In this document: positions 16,292 through 23,678 of the stretch, piece after piece
How positions within the stretch are numbered: the stretch's first letter is position 1
How the letters are laid out: the number at the start of each line of letters is the position of its first letter
Source: Firmicutes bacterium UBA4795
Lineage (GTDB): Bacteria; Bacillota; Desulfotomaculia; Desulfotomaculales; Nap2-2B
Reading direction: 5' to 3'
Length of the DNA stretch: 47,997 nt
NCBI GenBank assembly: GCA_002402825.1
Contig: DHGP01000042.1
Span: 1-47,997, forward strand
Program-made: the position numbers and the translations under genes
Notes under the pieces: generated by a model
What the model was told of the DNA's origin: nothing
Databases searched by the model: none
The model's input: only the letters and a program-made list of their open reading frames with translations

Positions 16292-17250
16292 AAACGACTG
16301 TAGCGAAGCAGACCGGCACAAGGAATAATTTCTACCCCTTTTGCTTCTATAGCATCCAAAAATAGGTTCATGCCTAGGGAATCGCTGGCCATGTGACCGG
16401 CACAAATAACGTTAACGTGGCTTTTTTCGGCTTTTTCCCGGTGTTTTTCGTTAATATGCATAACCAGCAAGGTTCCTACTCCTGCCTCGGCTAATTTGGC
16501 GTAAATGTCTTCTGAGCCGCTGGTGCCGCCAGTCATATCCACCATTATTTTGCCGGCCCGCCGCTCCTTGGCCCCTATAATAACAGTCGGGCCGGCGTTG
16601 TTTTTCGCGGCAGCGGCATATTCAGGAATTTCCTTTAAGATTTTAATAATATCTTTTAAGGTTTCCGGTTTTTTTTCGTCCATTAAGTTTTGTAAATATT
16701 TAACAACATGGTTATCGGCCGGAGTGTGGATACATAAAAAAGCCAGACCTAAAATTTTAGCTGCATCAATGGCGCGGTTATGGTTAAGGGGTAGCAAATT
16801 CCGTTTGACCTCGTTAATTCGGGAAGACATTAAACTCTCGGCCACATTAATCGGCACGCCAAAGCGAGCCAAAACGTCTTCCTGCAGGTGCATAACCTGG
16901 TAAAGAGCCGCCATTGCTTTACCCTCAGGGTGATGAGAAATAATAAGTTCTACCGGACGGCCCCTTTCCGTTAGGCGATCAGCTAAAAGAACCTCGCCTA
17001 TCTCCATGTCAATACCTACTAACGCTCGCCTCACTTCTAAATCAGTTTCCCCGGCCAAAATCCTGGTATCATCATAAGGGTTAGTTAACCGTTCTAAATC
17101 ATAATCTTGCTTTTCTTCTGGTTTCATTTCTTCATATTTTTGTTTTTCCTGGGCTAAAATTTTTTGAATAGCGTCCTTTCCCCGAGGGTCATTTTCTATG
17201 CCCCTTTCAACAGCTAATTTAAAAATTTCACCTAACTTCACTGTTTTCAC
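16288..17250 (-). CDS. NIF3-like (DUF34) metal-binding protein, 320 aa
   Basis: NIF3/DUF34 proteins bind a dinuclear metal centre and have been proposed as metal-insertion factors or hydrolases; the true role is not established. Seen here are ELIISHHPEGKA (metal-ligand histidines) near residue 115, DNHVVKYLQ in the middle, and a C-terminal VICAGHMASDSLGMN plus GVEIIPCAGLLRYSR typical of the family's clostridial branch. The N-terminal 70 residues (helical, with KYEEMKPEEKQDYD) are a branch-specific addition. The start at 17250 overlaps the end of the upstream DNA glycosylase gene by 23 bases, indicating translational coupling. The stop codon lies within a palindromic repeat. Confidence 0.8.
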   Translation of the reverse strand: MKTVKLGEIFKLAVERGIENDPRGKDAIQKILAQEKQKYEEMKPEEKQDYDLERLTNPYDDTRILAGETDLEVRRALVGIDMEIGEVLLADRLTERGRPVELIISHHPEGKAMAALYQVMHLQEDVLARFGVPINVAESLMSSRINEVKRNLLPLNHNRAIDAAKILGLAFLCIHTPADNHVVKYLQNLMDEKKPETLKDIIKILKEIPEYAAAAKNNAGPTVIIGAKERRAGKIMVDMTGGTSGSEDIYAKLAEAGVGTLLVMHINEKHREKAEKSHVNVICAGHMASDSLGMNLFLDAIEAKGVEIIPCAGLLRYSRL

Positions 17251-17878
17251 CCCTAAATTTAGTTTTTATTCCCTTAGAAACATAAGGAGAATCGACTATG
17301 CAAAAACGCAACGGTAGCTCCTGACCGGTCTTTATTCCAATCCTGGTAGTGGTAACTATTTTTTCCGAAGGCACATTTTCCGCCGCCCAAATAACCAACG
17401 GCCCTTTACTGGTTAAATCATACCCATTACAAGCCTTAGTAATACCCATTGCCTGAGTCAGGCGGGCAGGACCGCGGCACAAATTTACTTTCTGCCGGTT
17501 ATTTTTGCTACAGGCAGGCTGGAAGCCTACCTTACTAAATGGTGGACTGGAAGCTTGCCTGTCTTTCGGCAAACTTATTGGTTCAAGGGCCCGAATTAAA
17601 ACTGCTTCCCCAACCCCTTCTTCGCGCGTCACCACGTTAAAACAATAATGCATTCCGTAGATAAAGTAAATATAAGCATGTCCTGGTGGACCAAACATGA
17701 CGCGATTTCTTTTGGTTAGGCCGCGCACCGCGTGACAGGCCGGATCATTTTGCAGATAAGCTTCCGTTTCTACAATCCGACCTACGGCTGTACCCTCCGG
17801 TAAATAATGCACTAAAAGCTTACCTAAAAGTTCCCGGGCCACCATTACTGTATCCCGGGCATAAAAATCCCGGGGCAA
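17228..17878 (-). CDS. mpg: AAG-family 3-methyladenine DNA glycosylase, 216 aa
   Basis: Base-excision repair glycosylase of the human AAG/MPG family, removing alkylated purines. Signatures are ARELLGKLLVHYLP, the catalytic RIVETEAYLQ (Glu and Tyr), MFGPPGHAYIYFIYGMHYC and CRGPARLTQAMGI. Start is TTG 17878, the only usable in-frame start after an upstream stop; the ribosome site is poor, so expression may depend on upstream translation. Between EPISLP and NLCRGP the linker is clearly longer than usual and is partly encoded by a family 1 palindromic repeat (17508-17535, reading SKVGFQPACS). The insert lies in a surface linker, away from the catalytic motifs, so the enzyme may still be active. 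Confidence 0.88.
   Translation of the reverse strand: MPRDFYARDTVMVARELLGKLLVHYLPEGTAVGRIVETEAYLQNDPACHAVRGLTKRNRVMFGPPGHAYIYFIYGMHYCFNVVTREEGVGEAVLIRALEPISLPKDRQASSPPFSKVGFQPACSKNNRQKVNLCRGPARLTQAMGITKACNGYDLTSKGPLVIWAAENVPSEKIVTTTRIGIKTGQELPLRFCIVDSPYVSKGIKTKFRGENSEVR
17508..17535. repeat. Family 1 palindrome inside the DNA glycosylase gene
   Basis: Plus strand from CTACAGGCAGGCTGG to AGCCTACCTTAC; on the coding strand it begins GTAAGGTAGGCTTCC. Arms GGCAGGCT and AGCCTACC pair with one mismatch. A second degenerate unit follows to about 17563 (GGACTGGAAGCTTGCCTGTC). The inserted bases keep the reading frame. Confidence 0.7.
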
Positions 17879-17933
17879 AACTCGGGGATTTATTAACCAC
17901 TACCTTCTTTTCACAAATTAATTTTAAAATCTA

Positions 17934-18266
17934 CTAAACTATTTTGTTATCAGGTAACCTAAATAAATCTGAGGAATTTTCCTTTTTTAATTCTTTTAAC
18001 TTAACCAACTGGTCGTATTTTTTTTGTAATTTCATTAATTCATCAGCAATATTTAAAGCCGTTAATAAAGAGGCTCCTTCCTTTCCTAAGAGCGAGTTAT
18101 GGTAAGCCACCTGGCGAACTTTTTCGTCTACGTAACGGGCCAACATTTGCATATATTCAATTGATTCGGGGCCTTTTAAGATATAACTTTCACCAAAAAT
18201 TTCTACTTTGACCCGGTTTTCTTTATTTTCCAGCTCATCCCGAGGCTTGCTCATTTCTTCATCCAT
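17934..18266 (-). CDS. zapA: Cell division protein ZapA, 110 aa
   Basis: Cross-links FtsZ protofilaments at midcell. The N-terminal domain (about 18-75) contains VKVEIFGESYILKGPESIEY and YMQMLARYVDEKV, typical of ZapA; the rest (about 75-105) is a coiled coil (ALNIADELMKLQKKYDQL). AGGAGG lies ten bases before ATG 18266. Position between pheT and a downstream mutS2 block matches the Firmicutes pheST-zapA-mutS2 order. Bacillus also has rnhC, cvpA and polX in this stretch; these are absent here, replaced by the DNA glycosylase and the NIF3-like gene. Confidence 0.9.
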   Translation of the reverse strand: MDEEMSKPRDELENKENRVKVEIFGESYILKGPESIEYMQMLARYVDEKVRQVAYHNSLLGKEGASLLTALNIADELMKLQKKYDQLVKLKELKKENSSDLFRLPDNKIV

Positions 18267-18296
18267 GGTTGGGTATCCTCCTAGTAGAGTGGGCTT

Positions 18297-18382
18297 GTAG
18301 GGCAGGCTTTGGGCAGGCAGGATGCCTGCCCTACTTTGGGCAAGCTAGAAGCCTCCCCTACAAGCCTGCCCGAAGCCTGCCC
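18297..18382. repeat. Family 1 compound palindromic repeat between pheT and zapA
   Basis: 18297-18334 is a complete 38-base unit beginning GTAGGGCAGGCTTTGGGCAGG and ending GCCTGCCCTAC; its 11-base ends are perfectly inverted, and an inner hairpin GGCAGGCA/TGCCTGCC nests inside. 18335-18382 is a second, more diverged unit in the other orientation, so the whole can fold into a long hairpin. It begins right after the pheT stop codon (TAA at 18386-18384). Confidence 0.8.
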
Positions 18383-18383
18383 T

Positions 18384-20867
18384 TTAGCGTAGTTCGGCTC
18401 CTAGTTTTTCCCTTAATGTCGCCGCAATGGCTTCCACGTTAACTACTATTTCATTATCAGTCAAGGTCCGGTCATCAGCTTGAAAATTAAGAGTAAAGGC
18501 TAAGCTACGGTAGCCTTTTTTAATTTGCTCCCCCTGATAAACATCAAAAAGTCGGAAGTTACGTAAGAGATTCCCCCCGGTTTCTCTAATCAGGCCACAA
18601 ACCTCTTCTGCCGGAATATCTTTAGGTAACATAACCGCTATATCCCGATTTATTCCTGGAAAATGCGGCAAGGGGGCATAGGTTTTACTTTTTCTGGGCA
18701 AGGAAATTAATTTGGTTAAATCCACGGAAAAAACAACTACCGGAACCGGTAGATCATAATTTTCCAGCACGACAGGGTGCAGCTCCCCTATTAATCCCAC
18801 TTGATTTCCGTTAACAGTAACTTGGGCCGTCCGGCCGGGGTGAAAGCCGGGTTCTTTAAGGGAGGGAACAAAGGATATTTTGACTAAACCAAGCGCCGCA
18901 AACAGGATTTCCAACGCCCCTTTGAAATAATAAAAATCTATAGCCGTTGCTGGTTGGTGCCAACTATTTAAAGTTCGACCGGTGCCTGCTGCGGCCAGCA
19001 CCATCCTTTCTTCAGGCAGGGCAGGCCCGTAGGGCAGGTATCCTGCCTGCCCGAAGCCTACCCTACTATTTGGGTCAGGATAAAATACCCGCCCTATTTC
19101 AAAAATAGCCCCGTTAGTTACCCGCCGGTTAAAATTACGCTGGATCACTTCCACCAGGCCTGGTAACAAAGTTGTACGCATAGCAACCTGCTCTTTGTGA
19201 AGCGGGTTTTGTAATTTTATGGTATTTCGGTAAGGGCTCTCTTGGGGCAAGTCGAACAGGTCAAAAACAGCAGGGTTGATAAAGCTAAAGGTAACTACCT
19301 CATTTAGCCCGCAGCTTACCAGAACTTCTTTAATTTTGGCGTATATTTCTAGCTCCTCTCCGCGCCTTCCCCTTGTCGTTGTGCCAAACGGTAAGGTGGC
19401 GGGAATTTGATTATAACCATAAAGCCGGGCTACTTCCTCCACTAAATCAATCTCCCGTTCAATATCAGGCCGGTAACTAGGGACTTTCACTATTAAACAA
19501 GACGCTTGTCCGGATGGCTCACTCAGTTGACGTTGGATCTGAAAATTTAACCGGGATAAAATATCTTCAACTTCTTCTTCCGGTATTTTTACCCCTAATA
19601 AAAAATTTACTCTTTCTGGTTTTAATAATATTGTTTTTGGGGTAAAAGGTTTAAGGTACTGGTCAATAATTCCGGCTACTACTTCACCGGCCTGAATATG
19701 CTGGAGGATTTGCGCAACCCGGTGAACAGAAAGCGCACACCCTTCCATATCAACTCCTTTTTCGAAACGGTTAGATGACTCTGAACGCAGGTTTAAAATT
19801 TGTGACGTCCGGCGAATTGTTTGGGGATGAAAACAAGCCGCTTCCAGTAAAACAGTGGTAGTTTCAGAGGTAACTTCTGTATTAAGACCCCCCATTACCC
19901 CGGCCAACGCCACTGGTTCTTTAGTGTCAGCAATAACCAACATACCAGGGCTTAAAGTCCGGGTTACCCCGTCTAAAGAAACTAATTCTTCTCCTTCCTT
20001 TGCCTTTCTAACCACAATTTTACCTTCTTTTAAGCGGTCATAATCAAAAGCATGTAAGGGTTGACCCAGTTCTAACATTACGTAGTTAGTAAGGTCTACA
20101 ATATTGTTAATTGGACGTATCCCCCCGGCCCGCAAACGGTTTTGTAACCATAAAGGAGAGGGAGCGACTTTAACCTGTTTAAACAGTCTGGCAACGTAAC
20201 GGGAACATAACGCAACATCCTCTATTTCAACCTGCACGTATTCTTTAATTTCGTTTGGCTGGGGATTCACTTCCGGTATTTGTATCCGTAAAGAATGCTT
20301 AAACATAGCGGCTACTTCCCGGGCCACACCTAACATGGAAAGACAATCACCCCGGTTAGGGGTTACCTCTAATTCTAAAATAACATCGTCCAAGCCAAGC
20401 AAAGTTTTAACATTCTGCCCGGACGGTGTATCAGGAGGAAAAACTAAAATTCCATGCACCTGATCGGCCGGAATAATATCCATAGTTAAACCCAACTCAC
20501 TCCCGGAACAAAGCATTCCCTGGGATACTACCCCTCTAAATTTAGCTGGCTTAATTACCATTCCCCCAGCCAACCTGGCCCCCTCAAGCGCCACTGAAAC
20601 AACCTGACCTTCTTTTACATTAGGAGCACCAGTAACAATTTGCCCTAGCGTTTCCTGGCCAGTATCAACCAGACAAACCACTAATTTATCCGCCTTAGGG
20701 TGAGCATTTATTTTTTGAATTTTCCCGGTAACTACCTTTTCAATTTCCTTTCCTAAATAATGGATTCCCGCTACGGATAAACCGGTCAAAGTTAATTTTT
20801 CGGCTAACTCTTCCGGTCCCACAGGAATATCTACGTACTCTTTCAGCCATTGCCAGGAAACACGCAC
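18384..20867 (-). CDS. pheT: Phenylalanyl-tRNA synthetase beta subunit, 827 aa
   Basis: Forms the alpha2-beta2 synthetase with PheS. Domains in order: tRNA-binding OB fold with VVTGKIQKINAHPKADKLVVC (about 40-150), B3/B4 editing region, B5 (around PFTPKTILLKPERVNF), the catalytic-like core (DIDLVEEVARLYGYNQIP type sequence) and the C-terminal FDX-ACB anticodon-binding domain (PHFPGINRDIAVMLPKDIP to the end). GTG 20867 starts translation, with AAGGGGG upstream. In the core, between EIGRVFYPD and LPEERMVLAAA, about 17 extra residues (NSRVGFGQAGYLPYGPA) are encoded by an in-frame family 1 repeat (19029-19066). pheS lies 89 bases upstream, the gap holding a family 2 repeat. Confidence 0.96.
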   Translation of the reverse strand: MRVSWQWLKEYVDIPVGPEELAEKLTLTGLSVAGIHYLGKEIEKVVTGKIQKINAHPKADKLVVCLVDTGQETLGQIVTGAPNVKEGQVVSVALEGARLAGGMVIKPAKFRGVVSQGMLCSGSELGLTMDIIPADQVHGILVFPPDTPSGQNVKTLLGLDDVILELEVTPNRGDCLSMLGVAREVAAMFKHSLRIQIPEVNPQPNEIKEYVQVEIEDVALCSRYVARLFKQVKVAPSPLWLQNRLRAGGIRPINNIVDLTNYVMLELGQPLHAFDYDRLKEGKIVVRKAKEGEELVSLDGVTRTLSPGMLVIADTKEPVALAGVMGGLNTEVTSETTTVLLEAACFHPQTIRRTSQILNLRSESSNRFEKGVDMEGCALSVHRVAQILQHIQAGEVVAGIIDQYLKPFTPKTILLKPERVNFLLGVKIPEEEVEDILSRLNFQIQRQLSEPSGQASCLIVKVPSYRPDIEREIDLVEEVARLYGYNQIPATLPFGTTTRGRRGEELEIYAKIKEVLVSCGLNEVVTFSFINPAVFDLFDLPQESPYRNTIKLQNPLHKEQVAMRTTLLPGLVEVIQRNFNRRVTNGAIFEIGRVFYPDPNSRVGFGQAGYLPYGPALPEERMVLAAAGTGRTLNSWHQPATAIDFYYFKGALEILFAALGLVKISFVPSLKEPGFHPGRTAQVTVNGNQVGLIGELHPVVLENYDLPVPVVVFSVDLTKLISLPRKSKTYAPLPHFPGINRDIAVMLPKDIPAEEVCGLIRETGGNLLRNFRLFDVYQGEQIKKGYRSLAFTLNFQADDRTLTDNEIVVNVEAIAATLREKLGAELR
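19029..19066. repeat. Family 1 palindrome inserted in frame in pheT
   Basis: A full 38-base unit, on the coding strand starting GTAGGGTAGGCTTCGGGCAG and ending ACCTGCCCTAC. By eye it differs at three positions from the unit at 18297-18334. It encodes VGFGQAGYLPY within PheT. Confidence 0.8.
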
Positions 20868-20910
20868 TTGTTAAAGATAATCCCCCTTCGTAGATTTATT
20901 TTTTTCTTTT

Positions 20911-20941
20911 CCCTTTGTGCCTTTGTGCCTTTGTGCCTACC
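20911..20941. repeat. Family 2 repeat between pheS and pheT
   Basis: CCC followed by three tandem TTTGTGCC units and TACC. On the minus (transcribed) strand it reads GGTA then GGCACAAA units. No GTAACTAYTCAGG cap is present here. It lies in the intercistronic region of an otherwise standard pheST operon. Confidence 0.7.
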
Positions 20942-20956
20942 TTATATTTATATTTA

Positions 20957-21979
20957 TTAAAATTGGGTTAAAAAACGTAAATCATTTTCAAAAAGCAAGC
21001 GCATATCATCTATACCATACTTCAGCATGGCAATGCGCTCAACTCCTAAGCCAAAAGCAAAACCAGTCACCTCTTCCGGGTTGTAACCAGACATTTCTAA
21101 AACTCGCGGGTGGACCATTCCACAACCCAAAATCTCCAACCAACCAGATTGCGAACACACCCGGCACCCCTGGCCAGCGCACATAACACAGGAAATATCC
21201 ACTTCCGCACTTGGCTCGGTAAAAGGAAAGAAGCTGGGTCTAAAACGCGTCCGAGTACCGGCACCAAACATCTCGGCGGCAAATACCTGCAAAATGCCTT
21301 TTAAATCAGCAAAGGTAATCTGCCGGTCAATGGCTAATCCTTCCACCTGGTGAAACATAGGGGTGTGAGTGGCATCGTCATCCCGCCGGTATGCTTTACC
21401 GGGGGCAATTATTTTAACAGGTATGTTTGGTGCCGTAACCTCCATGGTACGTACCTGTACGGGTGAAGTATGGGTGCGCAATAAAACGTTAGGGGTAATA
21501 AAAAAAGTATCCTGTAATTCCCGGGCCGGATGTTCGGGAGGAATATTTAAGGCCTCAAAGTTATAATAATCATGTTCAACTTCGGGGCCTTCAGCGATAG
21601 AAAAACCAAGGCCCAAAAAAATGTTCTCAATCTGGTAAAGTATGGTGGTTACGGGGTGAAGGTGACCAAGGTAAAAAATATTTCCTGGTAAAGTAACGTC
21701 AATTTTTTCGGCCACTAAACGCTCTTGTATTTCTTTATTTTTGAGGACATTTGTTTGTTTTTCTAAAGCTTCCTCAATTTCTTCCCGAATTTTATTGGCT
21801 AACTGGCCGTAGCTTCGCCGCTCATTTGCCGCCAGCGCTCCCATGCCCCGTAAAATACGGGTTAATTCACCCTTTTTACCCAGGTAATGAATTCTTACTT
21901 TATTTATTTCTTCTAAATCTTGAGCATTAGCTATAGCCTGCTGCGCTGCCTTTAGCATAAGACGCAGCTTTTCTTCCAC
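20957..21979 (-). CDS. pheS: Phenylalanyl-tRNA synthetase alpha subunit, 340 aa
   Basis: Catalytic subunit of phenylalanyl-tRNA synthetase. The N-terminal coiled coil (1-90) binds tRNA-Phe. The class II core shows LLRTHTSPVQVR (motif 1 region), GKAYRRDDDATHTPMFHQVE (motif 2) and the terminal GFAFGLGVERIAMLKYGIDD (motif 3). Length is normal. GTG 21979 is preceded by GAGGAGG at about 11 bases. A YqzL-like microprotein gene lies upstream, and a promoter at 22182-22210 serves both. There is no T-box. Confidence 0.96.
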   Translation of the reverse strand: MEEKLRLMLKAAQQAIANAQDLEEINKVRIHYLGKKGELTRILRGMGALAANERRSYGQLANKIREEIEEALEKQTNVLKNKEIQERLVAEKIDVTLPGNIFYLGHLHPVTTILYQIENIFLGLGFSIAEGPEVEHDYYNFEALNIPPEHPARELQDTFFITPNVLLRTHTSPVQVRTMEVTAPNIPVKIIAPGKAYRRDDDATHTPMFHQVEGLAIDRQITFADLKGILQVFAAEMFGAGTRTRFRPSFFPFTEPSAEVDISCVMCAGQGCRVCSQSGWLEILGCGMVHPRVLEMSGYNPEEVTGFAFGLGVERIAMLKYGIDDMRLLFENDLRFLTQF

Positions 21980-22045
21980 TTTTTTAAATACCTCCTCTTT
22001 TAAAGAACAAGCTTATTTATTTTATTAAAACTTACTTTATTTAGT

Positions 22046-22138
22046 TTAATGCAAAACAAACTTACGGTAAAGTATATAGGCCCAAAGAGAGCCGGTAGTT
22101 TCAAACAGCCTCCAAAAAAATTCAGCGGTTAACAACAT
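22046..22138 (-). CDS. YqzL-like microprotein, 30 aa
   Basis: Starting at ATG 22138, with AGGAAGGG about ten bases upstream, a 30-codon frame reads MLLTAEFFWRLFETTGSLWA and then YILYRKFVLH. The pattern AEFFWRLFETTGSxxAYxLYR matches my memory of the YqzL family, tiny Firmicutes proteins of unknown function that often lie near recO and era. Here it is the first gene after the pheST promoter. Because it contains four Phe codons, a leader-peptide attenuator for pheST is the main alternative; I see no terminator hairpin with a T-run after it, which argues against that. Confidence 0.65.
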   Translation of the reverse strand: MLLTAEFFWRLFETTGSLWAYILYRKFVLH

Positions 22139-22181
22139 TTATCCACAACCCTTCCTGACTTTTTGGGGACTTACTCGCCTA

Positions 22182-22210
22182 ATTATACCACACGCTATTT
22201 TTAAAAACAA
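22182..22210 (-). promoter_or_regulatory. SigA-like promoter of the yqzL-like-pheS-pheT unit
   Basis: Minus strand TTGTTT (22210-22205), 17-base spacer, TATAAT (22187-22182). Transcription would start about 37 bases before the microprotein ATG. Confidence 0.55.
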
Positions 22211-22229
22211 CAAACCTGGCCTAATGTTT

Positions 22230-23021
22230 TTAGTAACGCTGGCGGATTGTTTCGTAAAGCATAATTGATACAGCTATCGCCGCATTTAAAGATTCAGCCT
22301 TACCGGGCATAGGAATAGAAACCGTATGCTGGGCCAGGTTAAGTATTTCCGGGGATAAACCATGCGCTTCATTGCCCACCGCCAGCACTGTAGGTAGAGT
22401 TAAATTTACCTCATTAATTAACTTAGGCACTTTTTGTTGGCCGGCGACTAATTGCAAATTAAAAGTAGCCATAAAATCTCTTAGTTCCTCAAGCGTACTG
22501 ACCATCACTACCGGGAGGTGAAAAAAAGAACCCATGGTAGCCCGGATTACTTTAGGGTTATATAAATCCACCGTTCCTTTGGTAATAATAACCCCTTGGG
22601 CCCCTGCGGCATCGGAACTGCGAATAATTGTTCCCAAGTTACCCGGATCCTGAATACCATCTACCAATACTAAAAGCGAAGGTTGGTTTCGAAATATATT
22701 TTTTAACTGGTAATCTGACCGTTTAACTAAGGCCATAATTCCCGACGGAGTTTCGGTATCGGCCAACCTTCGGCATAAAACCGGGCTAATTTCCCGCAGG
22801 TTTACCTGCCTGGTTTTAGCTTTAGTTAAAATACGCTGGATTCTTTCGCTGCCTGCCGTCTGGCGGGTGTAAAGGATTGCTTCCACCGGCCAGTCAGCGG
22901 CTAAAGCTTCTTCCACGGCCCGTGTTCCCTCCAGGATGAATTTTCCTTCCTTTCTGCGCCCTGTATGACTGGTTAAACGGCGTAAATATTTAAGCGGATA
23001 ATCCTGCTTAATCTTTTTCAT
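22230..23021 (-). CDS. SpoU/TrmH-family rRNA 2'-O-methyltransferase, 263 aa
   Basis: SPOUT-fold methyltransferase, RlmB-like, most likely acting on 23S rRNA. The N-terminal substrate-binding domain contains SHTGRRKEGKFILEGTRAVEEAL. The knot region shows VDGIQDPGNLGTIIRSSDA (motif 1), LAVGNEAHGLS (motif 2) and SIPMPGKAESLNAAIAVSI (motif 3) for S-adenosylmethionine binding. The ATG overlaps the ktrA stop by four bases (ATGA). In Bacillus the equivalent gene ysgA also precedes pheS, so the order is conserved. The exact target nucleotide cannot be read from sequence. Confidence 0.92.
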   Translation of the reverse strand: MKKIKQDYPLKYLRRLTSHTGRRKEGKFILEGTRAVEEALAADWPVEAILYTRQTAGSERIQRILTKAKTRQVNLREISPVLCRRLADTETPSGIMALVKRSDYQLKNIFRNQPSLLVLVDGIQDPGNLGTIIRSSDAAGAQGVIITKGTVDLYNPKVIRATMGSFFHLPVVMVSTLEELRDFMATFNLQLVAGQQKVPKLINEVNLTLPTVLAVGNEAHGLSPEILNLAQHTVSIPMPGKAESLNAAIAVSIMLYETIRQRY

Positions 23022-23665
23022 CCCTCCAGTCTTTTTAGTTTCTCGTTACGACCAATAGCTACCAAAATGTCGTTTTCCCGGATTACCTGTTTGGCCTCCG
23101 GTGAAATAATTACCTCTAAGCCCCGCCGGATTGCTATGACGGTAACCCCGTATTCTTTGCGCAAAGCTATTTCTTGTAACGTTTTTCCGATAAATCTAGG
23201 CGGAGTTTTTAATTCAATAATACTATAATCAGGCGAAAGATTAATTAAATCCATAATATTATCCGCGGCAATCAAGGTGTGGGCCAGTCTTTCCCCCATA
23301 TCCCGCTCTGGAAAAACTACTAAATCAGCCCCTACCTTTTCTAAAACTTTACCGTGCAGTTCTGTTTGGGCCTTGGCAATTACTTTTTTTACCCCCATCT
23401 CCTTAAGCATTACCGTTACTAAAATACTAGCTTGAATATCCTGGCCTATGGCCACAATAACCGTGTCGAAATTACGAATTCCCATTGACTTTAAAGCATT
23501 TTCGTCCAAGGCATCCATTTGTACGGCGTAGGTAATTTCATTTGTAATATTGCTCACGTTTTCTTCATTGGTGTCTATAGCCAAAACTTCATAACCCATG
23601 CTGGAAAGGGCTCTAGCCAAACTAGAACCAAAGCGGCCAAGTCCAATAACGGCAAACTGCTTCAT
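23018..23665 (-). CDS. ktrA: Potassium uptake regulatory subunit KtrA/TrkA, 215 aa
   Basis: Cytoplasmic RCK-type subunit that gates the partner potassium channel in response to nucleotides. The RCK-N Rossmann domain starts KQFAVIGLGRFGSSLA (GxGxxG) with the acidic AIDTNEE after the second strand; the RCK-C domain covers about 135-215. A longer frame begins at 23686, but ATG 23665 gives the canonical MKQFAVIGLG start with AGGGGTGA seven bases upstream and removes the overlap with ktrB. Co-transcribed after ktrB and before the methyltransferase. Confidence 0.92.
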   Translation of the reverse strand: MKQFAVIGLGRFGSSLARALSSMGYEVLAIDTNEENVSNITNEITYAVQMDALDENALKSMGIRNFDTVIVAIGQDIQASILVTVMLKEMGVKKVIAKAQTELHGKVLEKVGADLVVFPERDMGERLAHTLIAADNIMDLINLSPDYSIIELKTPPRFIGKTLQEIALRKEYGVTVIAIRRGLEVIISPEAKQVIRENDILVAIGRNEKLKRLEG

Positions 23666-23678
23666 AAACAAGTCACCC

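Noticed and set aside
16235..16405. N-terminal extension of the mutS2 reading frame (57 codons)
   Set aside because: It runs antisense-like through the palindromic repeat and the end of the NIF3-like gene, has no family similarity, and the TTG at 16234 gives normal length with a ribosome site.
21980..22229. T-box leader for pheST
   Set aside because: No T-box sequence (TGG-N-ACC type), specifier loop or terminator with T-run is visible; the region holds a promoter and a microprotein gene instead.
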